Shown piece by piece: positions 1 through 9,439 of a stretch of DNA of 64,000 bases. The stretch is taken from NCBI GenBank assembly GCA_030710605.1, contig CP092876.1:91264890-91328889 (forward strand). The letters run 5' to 3'. Origin of the DNA: Cordylochernes scorpioides. Taxonomy: Eukaryota > Arthropoda > Arachnida > Pseudoscorpiones > Chernetidae. Positions within the stretch are counted from its first letter, which is position 1, and every line of letters starts with the position of its first letter. The notes below the pieces were generated by a model. The model did no database searches. It was given only the letters and a program-made list of their open reading frames with translations, and was not told the DNA's origin. Position numbers and translations under genes: made by a program.

Positions 1-1
1 C

Positions 2-326
2 ACAAATTTTGAAGCAGGTGCTTTATCTGAACCTCATTTATTAACCCAAGGAGATTTGAACGACCTCGTACGTGATTTAGATTTATCTAAAAAAAAACAG
101 AGTGAACTTTTAGGCTCTAGGTTAAAAGGCTGGAATCTGCTGCATAAAGGCACAAAAGTATGCTTTTTTCGCAAGCGTCAAGATGAATCAAGATATATCA
201 AGCATGGAGAAGCGGTACCAAGGTAAATGGAGTCCCGCTATGCTTGCCGACTACTGCTGGACACTCAAGAGGGATCTACCACAAGCAAAGTATAGAAGAA
301 AATCCACTGTCACTGCTTTTCAATAA
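2..326 (+). pseudogene. Relic of an uncharacterised arthropod protein family (internally deleted)
   Basis: Two reading frames run together. Frame 2 (from base 2 to about 188) reads EPHLLTQGDLNDLVRDLDLS and then LLGSRLKGWNLL. Frame 3 (189-326, stop TAA) reads MEKRYQGKWSPAMLADYCWT and then LKRDLPQAKYRRKS. From memory, both phrases belong to one long protein of unknown function that is repeated in many arthropod gene sets; the first comes from its front half and the second is its extreme C-terminus. Here they are joined with a frame change near base 185, so the middle, including the part that normally separates them, is gone. The gene starts outside the window. I infer a dead, probably transposon-associated copy. 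No function is assigned. Confidence 0.6.
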
Positions 327-719
327 ATAAATATGTTTCGTTCTTATATGCCTGTATATTAACAATATTTCCAAATTTCAAGTAGGTGTATCTCAGAAAT
401 ATTGCGTAATAGAAAAAAACTAATGGTATATTTGGATTCAGGACATGTAGATAAGATGCTATTTCTTTGTGGACAAAGAGAAATATTTTTTGATAAACCA
501 GTGTAATGTAATAAGGGTTATGCAAAACTGCTTACGTAAAATTGTTTGCATTTTTTACTGTATCTATCCCAATACTAAAAAAGACCGTCACGCAAAAACC
601 ATAGGTGATGTGAAATTTCTGATTAGATTTTTGAGTTCAGCATGAAAAGTTACACTAGAAACATAATCAGGTTCTCTTGTGCAAAAATCTTGTTGACCAG
701 TGACATTAGTTGATGTAAA
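327..719. other. No gene seen
   Basis: AT-rich sequence with only short chance ORFs. Nothing recognisable. Confidence 0.5.
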
Positions 720-1026
720 TATAAATATGAATGATTAGTTTATATTTATTCCAATAGATGGCGCAACTCATCAGTAATTACATTTGAACGATCTGAGTTC
801 CTTTCTTTTATTTAACCACCTGATCCTATAACAATTCCACACTTTTATACTAATCTAATTTAATTGTTTTACACTTGGAGAAAGAAATGGTACAGTCAAG
901 TTGTGAGAATCTGTCTTCATAATTTCTGGTAGATATGACTTTGAAGAACGTGTGTTTTTATTACTTTAAAGGGTTTATTAAGAATGCAATAAATAGTTAG
1001 ACAAGAAGATATTGTTTATTTCAGCC

Positions 1027-1198
1027 TTAGTCTGGCTTGCAGTAGTAGACTCTGATGTGGTTATAGCTGCAGCTGGCGTGACAGCATTATTCAACAATGC
1101 CCCGTTGAGCGCTATCATATTGTTCGCTCTCTTGTTGTCCAGGAACATTTCTGGGTCTGATAGGGCGAGAGAGTCTGGAACAGACACAAGAGTGTTAT
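1027..1198 (-). pseudogene. Insulin-like peptide pseudogene, A-chain exon only
   Basis: This is the reverse complement of the third exon of the ILP genes. It starts after an intact splice acceptor (…ctag) and keeps the C-peptide segment that reads PDSLALSDPEMFLDNKRANN. One base is missing at the Lys-Arg cleavage site, and the original frame also carries TAA where intact copies have the Glu before the Cys-Cys pair. Frameshift and stop both destroy the A chain. In the shifted frame the translation (AAAITTSESTT) has no cysteines. It is 172 nt against 176 nt in the intact genes. No B-chain exon or exon 1 is found on this strand nearby; the flank reaches only into intron-2 sequence. I infer a truncated, dead duplicate. 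Confidence 0.88.
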
Positions 1199-2845
1199 CT
1201 AGAATCTATTTTGAATACATAGTGAAATGGAACACCAAGCTGAAAATAAATTAATATAAATATAGACTGTTTAATTATAAATGGAAGCATTGAAGCAGGA
1301 ATGTTTCTTTTGCACCTGAAATATACTTCTACAATATTTGCTGCGAAAAGAAAATATTAGAAGTGCCTGGCTCATCATTGGTAAACCCTCGCAGCGGTTT
1401 CGCCAATTTAATCTACCTGACTGCATCTCAGAGTTTTAATACAGTATTAGATCATTCTGCTTGTATATCCTAAAATGGAGAGTGGACTCTTAGAAATGGT
1501 ATTTAAACGAACTAAGGACATAAGCTTTTATGACAATAGAATTACATATAAATATTTGCATAGAGCAAATATCTTCCGCAAACAATACGGACAAGGCAGT
1601 TAGGAAAATTAATTATAAGCCGATAGTGTGTCATCTATATATAAAAATTGAAGTATTAAAGAATGAATGTTTATTTTACACATAGAACTATGGAATAAAT
1701 TCCTAGAGAAGAGGGACAGCGAGTCACTGAAACGTCGGGAACAAAATATAAATAAGTGGTTGATGTAGCTTTATATCAAAACTTTTTTATTTCGACAAAT
1801 ACCTTTTTGGTAAATACTTCAGATTATAACGAATTAGCGATGCTAAAAGAATTTCAATAAGTTTAATTAGGACGTTTTTCTTTATGTGGAGATGAATCAA
1901 GAGGGTGGGGCATAATAGATTCTCATTCCGGAGGTGGAAATGGAGACAGAACCCCAACGCACCTATAGAGTATATATTCATATGTAAAACAGTTTCAAAA
2001 TTCGCATTTATATATTATATTAAAATGAAGATATATTTAAGGCGCTATTAATTTCATTTAAATAGCGAGGAGCTTCGGGATAACTTCCTTCATCTAACCA
2101 AAAGTATAAAGCTTTGATCAGTTAATGTTTTTCAGATATTTTTTTATAGCAGCGGGAGAGAAATTGATATTAAAACTACTTTATTACAATAGATATATCA
2201 ATATAAGGTTATATATGAGATTAAATATAAAATAAATATATATTTGTGAATAAATAAGATTAAATGAAGATAAATAGATGAAGAGAGAGAGTATAGTCCA
2301 TTTGATATTTAGGTTAAAAGAAAATCATGTCCAGAAAGCCGTTGCATTATTATAATTTATATTCAGGAGAAACAAATCAATTATGTTGATATGAAATTTA
2401 TCAAGTTAAAGATAATGGAATTTAACGCAATATGATATTATTATTTGAATTAAGTATGCTGCTATGAAATTTATCAAGTCAGAAATGATCAGATTTAAAG
2501 TCAAACGATATTAATTCTTATTTGAATGAAAAGAAACTAATCTTCAGCAACACACCTTGTACTATTTTAATTAACATTAAAAATTAATTTTACAGATATC
2601 TATTTAAAATAATATCTATTTCAGAGAATTTCAGAAGAATCATAGAGGCTCAGAATCCGTAAGAGAATTGGTTATCTATATAGAAGTTAGATAATAAATA
2701 AACCAAACGAGGCTCTGAAACACTTGAAGAGTAAAAGTCAAATTGTTTTCTACATGTGTGGACCTACTAGTATGATGTATATACAGTAAAAGCAGATGCT
2801 AACTACACACCATGATTATCATGGCCACGTGTACTTGAGACACCA

Positions 2846-3060
2846 TGTGCAACCCTCCTAACATGATATACAAACGCTGCCCATTCTGTATCCCTGGATA
2901 AGGAGCCCTTACAGACTACTATCAACCGGGATAGCTGAGCCCAGGTTTTTTAGCGAATTTGTTACTGTTCCCCCATCATCCTTTTTCATCTAGGGTGGGG
3001 ACCGGCAAAGGCGGAGTTATACCATTGTTGTAATTGCCCATTAAAGTTTTTTTTAAGAAA
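2846..3060. other. Non-ILP filler at the centre of the left inverted repeat
   Basis: About 215 bases of more balanced composition separate the two ILP units. The stretch ends in 'cattaaagttttttttaag', which resembles a LINE or SINE 3' end with an A/T tail. No coding is seen. It may be a transposon fragment at the inversion junction; this is inference. Confidence 0.3.
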
Positions 3061-3196
3061 GAAGAGGAACGTATTGTGATGTTAACTGTATACTTTTGTT
3101 TATGGCTTCACAAGGTTCTTCATGGTTTGTATTGCTCCAAGAATGATTCATTGGGTTTCTGGTACTATTGAAGTCTGGATCCTCGTGTGTTGATAG

Positions 3197-4008
3197 GTAT
3201 TGGTGACTCTGGTATTTACCATCACTCTCTGCGGCACCATCTCACTCCAGAAGCGCAGAAAAAAGCAATGTGGCCATTATCACGCTGAAGCTGTTTCATT
3301 GATTTGCCCAAATGGCGTCTACGAGCCGACCAAAAGAGCTCAACCCTTGTTTCCAGGTGAGTACACAGAGTCCAGTGCATTTCTCGATGCAAATATTTAT
3401 ATGTAATTTTGTTTCCCTAAAAGCTTATGTCCATAGTTTGCTTGAATACTATTTTTAAGATTCACCCTTCCCTCCATTGTAGCATATATAAAAATGATTC
3501 AATACAGTATTAGAGCGCCGAGATGCGGTCAGGTAGATTAAATTGGCGAAACCGCTGGGAGGATTTATCAATGATGAGCCAGGCACTCCCAATATTTTTT
3601 CAAGGCAGCAAAGATTGTAGAAGTATATTTTATTCGCAAAAAAAAAAAAAACATTCGTTTTTAAATGCTTCCATTTCTAATACAAACGCCTATATTTCTA
3701 TTAATTTATTTCAGCTTGGTGTTCCATATCACTATGGATATAATGTCAATTGAATTTATAAATTCTATATTTATATTAGAATATTTTTCAGCTAGGTGTT
3801 CTATTTCACTATGTATTCTTATTCGATTCTAGATAACCCTGTTGTGCGTGTTCCAGACTCTCTCGGTGCATCAGACCCAGAAATGTTCCTGGACAACAAG
3901 AGAGCAAACAATTTGATGTTGGGGATCAAACGAGGCATTGTTTAAGAATGCTGTCGCGCTCCCTGCAGCTATTACCACATCAGAGTCTACTACTGCAAGC
4001 CTGAATAG
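3197..4008 (+). pseudogene. Insulin-like peptide pseudogene, B-chain exon plus nonsense A-chain exon
   Basis: Exon 2 (3,197-3,356) follows a gatag acceptor and ends at a gtgagt donor. It encodes the end of a signal peptide and a B chain with CGHYHAEAVSLIC, then NGVYEPTKR. Exon 3 (3,833-4,008) follows ctag and keeps the full 176-nt length, the C-peptide, the Lys-Arg site, and A-chain cysteines CCRAPC…YYC. Codon 4 of the A chain is TAA (3,943-3,945) where intact genes have GAA, so translation would stop after Gly-Ile-Val. The short first exon with the start codon (ATGGCTTGTTTC) is absent upstream, and similarity to the intact gene's intron 1 begins only near 3,110. The intron between exons is about 476 bp against about 1.9-2.1 kb in the intact genes. 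It is dead by two criteria, although most of the hormone reading frame is still clean, which suggests recent loss. Confidence 0.88.
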
Positions 4009-4345
4009 GGCTGAAATAAACAATATCTTCTTGTCTAACTATTTATTGCCTCTTAATAAACTCTTTAAAGTAATTAAAACACGTGTTTTTCAAAGCCATA
4101 TCTACCAGAAATTAGGAAGACAGATTCTCACAACTTGATTGTACCAGTTCTTTCTCCAATTGTAAACAATTTAATTAGATTAGTATAAAAGTGTGAAATT
4201 GTTTTGTGATCAGGCGGTTAAATAAAAAAGGTATCTGTATCGTGCAACTGAAATAGCTGATAGGTTACTCCATCTATTGGAATAAATATAAACTAATCGT
4301 TCAGATTTATAGCAACATCAACCAAAGATTTATTTAGTTCCCGAC

Positions 4346-5094
4346 GTTCAGTGTCTCGCTGCCAGAGGAATGGCTATATTTTTCCAAAACAACTTCCAAC
4401 CAAAATATTATTTTCAAAACACCCTATTTTCATTATTAGATAATATAGACTAAATGTCTACTGCTTTCTTTAATCTAATTTTAAAAATTCAACAAGGTAC
4501 ACCTTTCGTGTTGCTGGCCCTCGTCAGCGTGGAAAAGGATGTAATCCAACTTCAGAACCAACAAATAATGTTAATGATTGATGTATTTTTATACTTATAC
4601 TTATTTACTAATTTTTATAGTTAATTTTTAAAAATATTTTTGTTGCACACCCTTATAAAGAGAAATACCAAAATATTGATAAATATATTTTATTTCTATA
4701 TATAATATTTATAAAATAGGCGAATAATTTATATTCATTGTTTCCTGACATCCCTATGATTATAATTACATATTTTAATTGATATTCTGAAATAAATTAT
4801 GACTGCTTTATCCTACACGATTTTCATAAAGAAATAGTCGCTGTTTTTACTACACGATTTTTACAAAGAGATGATCACTTTTATTTCCTCACGAATTTCT
4901 CCAAAAAATGATCAATGTTTTTTACTACATGTCTTTCTGGAAGAAATGATTACTGTTTTACTTTAAAGATCATCTCAAAGAAATTATCATTGTTTTTTTT
5001 TCTACACGATTTTATCAAAGATATAATCCAATAAGGCCATCAGCAATTTTGATTACACAATCAGGAGTCACCTATATCTTGAATATTTTCTTAT
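4346..5094. repeat. ILP 3' flank and a diverged short tandem repeat
   Basis: Bases 4,485-4,560 continue the ILP downstream sequence ('ggccctcgtcagcgtgg', also near 48,700). About 4,795-5,035 shows roughly five poorly conserved copies of a unit near 45-50 bp containing 'ctgtttttactacacgat' and 'aaagaaatgatca'. No coding is seen. Confidence 0.5.
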
Positions 5095-5680
5095 TATTGT
5101 TACGACTCTTCTCAGCCATCGATGTTTGTGTGCAAGGTTTCTGAGAAAACAATGTGGGTTCGTTTTGGATACAGTTTAGTACTATAAATTTATTCCCTGA
5201 GCTTTAAAAAGGATGTTAATAATTAGACATAGTAGATGAACTTGCCTTCAATGTCCGCCCTGGGTAGGTTCCTCCTCGTCCTTCTTTGCTCCGTCCTCCA
5301 TTTCTTGATCCACACGGTCCCGGAGCCCACTTTCCCGTCGCCAACTTGCCGCGTCTGTCTTCACCGCCGTTCTCCTTGCTGCAGGTCCAGTTGTCACCAG
5401 ACAGACTTCTCCCCCCAGACTGCCATGTTGTCTCGGCGCACAAACCCAGCCTGCAGGCCGGCTGCTATCTCAGATCCTTCCTTCACCACGGCACCAGCTG
5501 GACTCTCTGTCTCCGCCCCCTCCTCTGGAATTTGTCAATCCACACTCCCTTGTGGAGGGGCCCCTGCATACCTTCTTTTCTGGCTTTGCCCACATCTTCT
5601 CTTCCTCTTTTTGCTGCACCGCTTCATTATTATGGATTTTACTCTCCTTGAGAAAATACAAGAAATGAGATAATCTAAGC
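5095..5680. repeat. GC-rich module, copy 1 (second copy at 54,690-55,260)
   Basis: Starts 'cgactcttctcagcc' and is much richer in C and G than its surroundings. The same module, diverged, stands in the same orientation at about 54,690. Shared blocks include 'gaaaacaatgtgggttc', 'cagtactataaatttattc' (with one change) and 'gacttgccttca'. An open frame of about 145 codons crosses copy 1 (5,236-5,673), but the same frame is not kept in copy 2, and no domain is recognised. It is probably part of a transposon, possibly on the - strand. The identity is unknown. Confidence 0.45.
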
Positions 5681-5699
5681 TCTCTCTCTAAAAAAGAGT

Positions 5700-6205
5700 A
5701 ATAGCTGTTGGACATGGTTTAATAAATATATAGATCTAACTTATCACAGATTCACGAACTTGTAATTAATTATTTTTATAAATTTGGAAACATTTTCATA
5801 AAAATTGTTGGGTGATATTTAAAATAGGTATGGTATTGTGACATTTGAAAAGTAATGTAGCTAAATGAGTATAAATATTCAATCTGATGTTTTAACTGTA
5901 TCTCCCAACAACACGCATGCACAAAACTCACTAGTTGTCACTAGTCGTCTGTTTTTTTTTTTTATGAAGACAGAGGCATTTTGTTCAAACTGGGTTATCT
6001 CGTGTGTTTTCACACACACACACGCACACATTAAAAGTCACTGTGTATCAAATATTTTCAGAATTATTGTCTGAATCCTGATATACATGGTGAAAGGTGC
6101 AACTTCCTTAACTAAGTTTTGTCCATGAGTGTATATGATAAAGCTTTGTTTTAAATATATCATCTTTCAGGTACACATAATACCTTATAATTCATTATAA
6201 AGGAC
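5700..6205. other. No gene; short dispersed repeat and CA tract
   Basis: A CA-type microsatellite lies near 6,010-6,030. Bases 5,940-6,160 resemble 17,765-17,960 (blocks 'gatatacatg' and 'ttttgtccat'), so this is a dispersed repeat. Nothing coding is seen. Confidence 0.4.
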
Positions 6206-6207
6206 TG

Positions 6208-6358
6208 CGGCGGGTGATTATAAACAATACTTAAAGTTACACCGCATAAGTTTCTTTTCTATGAAAAATCAATATTTCTCTTTGAAATAAATATTGATTT
6301 TTCATAGAAAAGAAACTTATGCGGTGTAACTTTAAGTATTGTTTATAATCACCCGCCG
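6208..6358. repeat. Near-perfect 151-bp palindrome, with a partial third arm downstream
   Basis: Both arms of about 70 bases, starting 'cggcgggtgattataaac' and ending in its reverse complement, pair almost without mismatch around a short centre near 6,283. About 85 bases matching the right arm recur in direct orientation at 6,388-6,472 ('tttcatagaaaagaaac'). It looks like a foldback or MITE hairpin. No gene is involved. Confidence 0.8.
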
Positions 6359-6479
6359 AAGTATTTTTCATTCAAAAAAGTTAGAAATAGTAAATATTTC
6401 TCTTTGAAATAAATATTGATTTTTCATAGAAAAGAAACTTATGCGGCATAACTTTAAGTATTGTTTACATAATACCTTA

Positions 6480-6806
6480 TGCATTAAAAATACTACATGT
6501 TGAGTTGTAGGTGAAAAATAAAATATTAATAAATTAGAATATCAACAAGAATCGCACTGGAATCCCTCTTTTCTATAACGTTAGACAACAGACAATTACT
6601 AATGTTGAAGATCTGCATAATTTACAAATAGCAGAGAGAATAGTCAGATATTCGATCAATTTTGTAAATATATATTTAATACTATCTGTCTGAGCTGAAA
6701 TGATCAGGTTTCTAATCTCTCTCATTGTTTGATATTTTTTATATTTATTTATTATAAATTGATATAAAAATGTTGTATGTTCCACACAAATACACAACCA
6801 ACACAT
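6480..6806. other. No gene seen
   Basis: AT-rich sequence up to the gypsy LTR. Only a short chance ORF on the - strand. Confidence 0.5.
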
Positions 6807-7077
6807 TGTTGCATCAATTTTAATGCTCCTTACATTTATTCAAAAAATTCTATGATATTTAATATTTATTTAAAACAGATTATTTAGATTATCATCATTC
6901 CTTTTTATAGTTTCATTCCTTTTGTAATATTTATTGTACATATATCTTGATTGGTTATTGGAGCGAAAGAGGACCTAGAGGGAGACTGCGGATCACGACC
7001 TACGAGGAAGACCGCGAATAAATAAACACAATAACTTTAAAAGGTAATTTATTTACTTTTACTTCTATTTATTTGCT
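6807..7077 (+). repeat. Gypsy 1 left LTR and leader
   Basis: Matches 16,621-16,897 almost base for base, including 'ggacctagagggagactgcgg'-type sequence near 6,970 and 16,786. The LTR/leader boundary and the primer-binding site could not be fixed because the match runs on into gag at both ends. Confidence 0.75.
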
Positions 7078-7562
7078 TTGGATATGGAAACCCGCTCGGG
7101 AAACGTGTATAACACTAAGAAGGAAGAAACCAAGGTCGACGACCCTGCAAAGCTACAACTTAGTGCAACAATTGGTGGAGATGCTGGTTCCAACCCAGTT
7201 GCTTCGAACTCCAATATAGAAATTCCGAAATATGACTGGATAGAAGACCCTCGCTCATGGATAGAATCCCTCGAAGAGATTGGTTTCCTCTACCATTGGG
7301 CAGACTACATAATTGCCCGTTATGCCGCCATGACATGACGGGACGCCCTAAAACCTGGTTGAATTTGAACAAAGCTAGTTTCACGAGTTGGGAAAATATT
7401 AAAATCCGCCTCATTCAGGACTTTTCTCTGGACGCGAATAAAGAAGAATTAAGACTGAAGCTTAGCAGAATGTAACACTGGAATGAACCAGCAATCAGGT
7501 TCACCGAAGACATCTTAGTGTTGTGCAACAAGGTTGACCACGCAATGAAAGAAGAAACGAAA
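7078..7562 (+). pseudogene. Gypsy 1 gag fragment
   Basis: The reading frame begins at ATG 7,078 or 7,084 and aligns with the gag at 35,483: IPKYDWIEDPRSWIESLEE here against IPKYDGTEDPHPWIESLEE there. A frameshift near 7,336 moves the frame (to PKTWLNLNKASFTSWENIK), and a stop follows at RM*HWNEPAIRF. After VDHAMKEETK the sequence jumps straight to the RT linker, so the nucleocapsid zinc knuckle and protease are missing. It is the capsid-like part of gag only. Confidence 0.85.
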
Positions 7563-8104
7563 ATCTTTCACAAAAGGAACAGAAGGAGTTAAAACAAGTT
7601 TTAGAAAGGTTTGGAGATCTGTTTTCGTCGAGATTAGGGAGAACCAATTTGGCAAAACATCGGATAGACACAGAAGACGCGAAGCCAATTAAACACAAGA
7701 CTTACAGGGTAAGTGCTAAAGAACGAGATATTATAAAAGAGCAAATTGATGAGATGCTTACAGAAGGCATAATTAGGCCATCTTCTAGTCCCTGGTCTTT
7801 TCCAGTAATATTGGTCAAGAAGCGAGATGGTAAATACAGATTTTGTGTGGACTACAGAAAACTGAATAATGTGACAGTAAAAGATGTCTATCCGATCGCT
7901 AGAATAGACGAAGTTATGGATACTCTCCAAGGAGCTACATACTTCTCAACAATGGAACTCAGATCTGAATATTGGCAAATTGAAGTCGAAGAAAGAGACA
8001 AAGAGAAAACAGCTTTCACTACAGCGCATGGATTATATAAATTCAATGTGATGCCTTTTGGACTTTCTAACGCGCCTGCTAACTTTGAGAGAAATATGGA
8101 GAAT
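7563..8104 (+). pseudogene. Gypsy 1 reverse transcriptase, N-terminal half
   Basis: From about 7,575 it reads LKQVLERFGDLFSSRLG, a phrase also found at the break point of gypsy 2 (37,425-37,443). The RT fingers and palm follow: IRPSSSPWSFPVILVKKRDG, FCVDYRKLNNVTVKD and MPFGLSNAPANFERNMEN. The usual first-aspartate motif FSTLDLKSGYWQI is FSTMELRSEYWQI here, so the catalytic Asp has become Glu. The frame is cut by the copia insertion immediately after AGAAT (8,100-8,104). Confidence 0.9.
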
Positions 8105-8286
8105 TGTGAATATATATATATAAATTACCAAAAATGTTTTGACAACTCTGTATTTTGTTCTTCTAACTCGTAACTTGTAAACAAGAAGTTTATAATATTT
8201 TTTGTTCTTTCCTGTTTTTAAATTGGATCTTAAATAAAATAATGATATAAAAAGGGTTTATCTTTTTACTTCAACCCAAATTAACA
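8105..8286 (+). repeat. Copia left LTR, followed by primer-binding site
   Basis: 182 bp. The part from 'ttttgacaactctg' onward is nearly identical to 14,322-14,467. The segment after it, attggcagcagagtc (8,289-8,303), resembles copia primer sites that pair with an internal part of initiator tRNA-Met. Confidence 0.8.
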
Positions 8287-8458
8287 CAATTGGCAGCAGA
8301 GTCCGTGGTTTATTGAATATTGTAATAAAAGGAAATAATAGCAGACGACTTAAGCCGAATTGGTATTTATGCGTAAAGCAAAATAAATTTTGTTGTCTAG
8401 AGAAAATCTTCAACAAAATATTGTTTTTTTCTTTTTAATATTCAATATAAACTAAAAA

Positions 8459-9439
8459 TTGTTGGAAAATAAAATGAACGAAATATCAATTGCAAAATTT
8501 GATGGTGATAATTTTCCAAGTTGGAAATATAGGTTTGAATCGATTTTAGAAAGCAAAGATTTGATCAATTTTTTGATTGAAGATCCTCCAGAAGAAGAAT
8601 CCGAAAGACAAAAATGGAAAATAAAAGACTCACAAGCAAAAGGTATTATAACTTGTGCCATGACAGATTCTCAGGTTTCATTAATTCTCACATGCAAAAC
8701 ATCAAAACAAATATGGGCATCCTTAACCAAAAGATATGAAGGAGACATCAAAAAGAAAAGTATTGAGGCACGGAATAATGTTTCTCGTCTTCGGATGTTT
8801 CCTGAAGAAAGTTGAAAAGACTACCTTCATAGATCAGAAAAATTATTAGAAAATGCCAGAATTATGGGAGCCACCATAGATGATGAAGAATTTATCTATT
8901 CGGTAATTAAAGGCCTGCCACAAAAATACAATATTATTGCCATGCAAATAAATACTATGTATATTCCTACACTTTCAGATATTAAATCACAGTTTTCCCT
9001 GTATCAAGAAAGGTACCATGAGAAAGATTTTTCATCCTCATCTGCATATAAAGCATCACAAAGTGAATCAAAGAAATTTTATCCAAAAAATAAATATAAA
9101 TATAAACTTGAGTGTTATATCTGTAACAAAATAGGACACAAAGCTAATGACTGCTGGCATAATCCAAAAAATAAAGGCAATAATAATAGGAGAGAAGATC
9201 TTAACAAACCCAGCACAAGTGGCTATAAACCTAAATTTGGAAATCAGCAGAAACAAACTGGAAATTCACATAATGAAAAGGCAGAAAATTTTCTGATATC
9301 CAAAAATCAAGAAAAGAGTGAACAGGGATGGATAATTGATAGTGGTGCTACAAGCCATATGACATCCTGTTTTGAACTTTTAAAAGATTCAGAAAATAAG
9401 GAAAAGAAAATAATCCTTGCTGATGACACTCAAATTTAA
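8459..9439 (+). pseudogene. Copia gag and protease region
   Basis: The gag reads ISIAKFDGDNFPSWKYRFES near its start, the usual copia opening. A TGA at 8,813 breaks it. The same frame resumes and carries a CCHC knuckle CYICNKIGHKANDC (about 9,115-9,156) and the aspartic protease motif WIIDSGATSHMTS (about 9,330-9,368). A TAA at 9,437 stops it again. Confidence 0.9.

Larger units (their letters stand above)
720..4345. repeat. Left ILP inverted repeat (two dead gene units, tail outward)
   Basis: Bases about 720-1,560 reappear inverted at about 3,390-4,345. Shared landmarks are the block around 'ccaatagatggcg' (760) and its complement at 4,272, the A-chain exon (1,027-1,198 versus 3,833-4,008), and the block around 'cagcggtttcgcc' (1,393) and its complement at 3,550. 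Bases 1,560-2,845 match, in - orientation, the second intron of the intact ILP genes; the 'ccatgattatcatgg' block at 2,810 also lies near 41,400, 51,080 and 54,355. The left unit is therefore a 3' half gene on -, and the right unit a gene on + that lacks exon 1. Confidence 0.8.

Noticed and set aside
978..1187. - ORF ending AAITTSESTTASQTKAE as a gene
   Set aside because: It is a frameshifted A-chain exon; all cysteines are lost.
5236..5673. 145-codon + ORF in the GC-rich module as a gene
   Set aside because: Frame not kept in the second copy; composition (Pro, Ser, Cys, Leu) is typical of translated non-coding GC-rich DNA.
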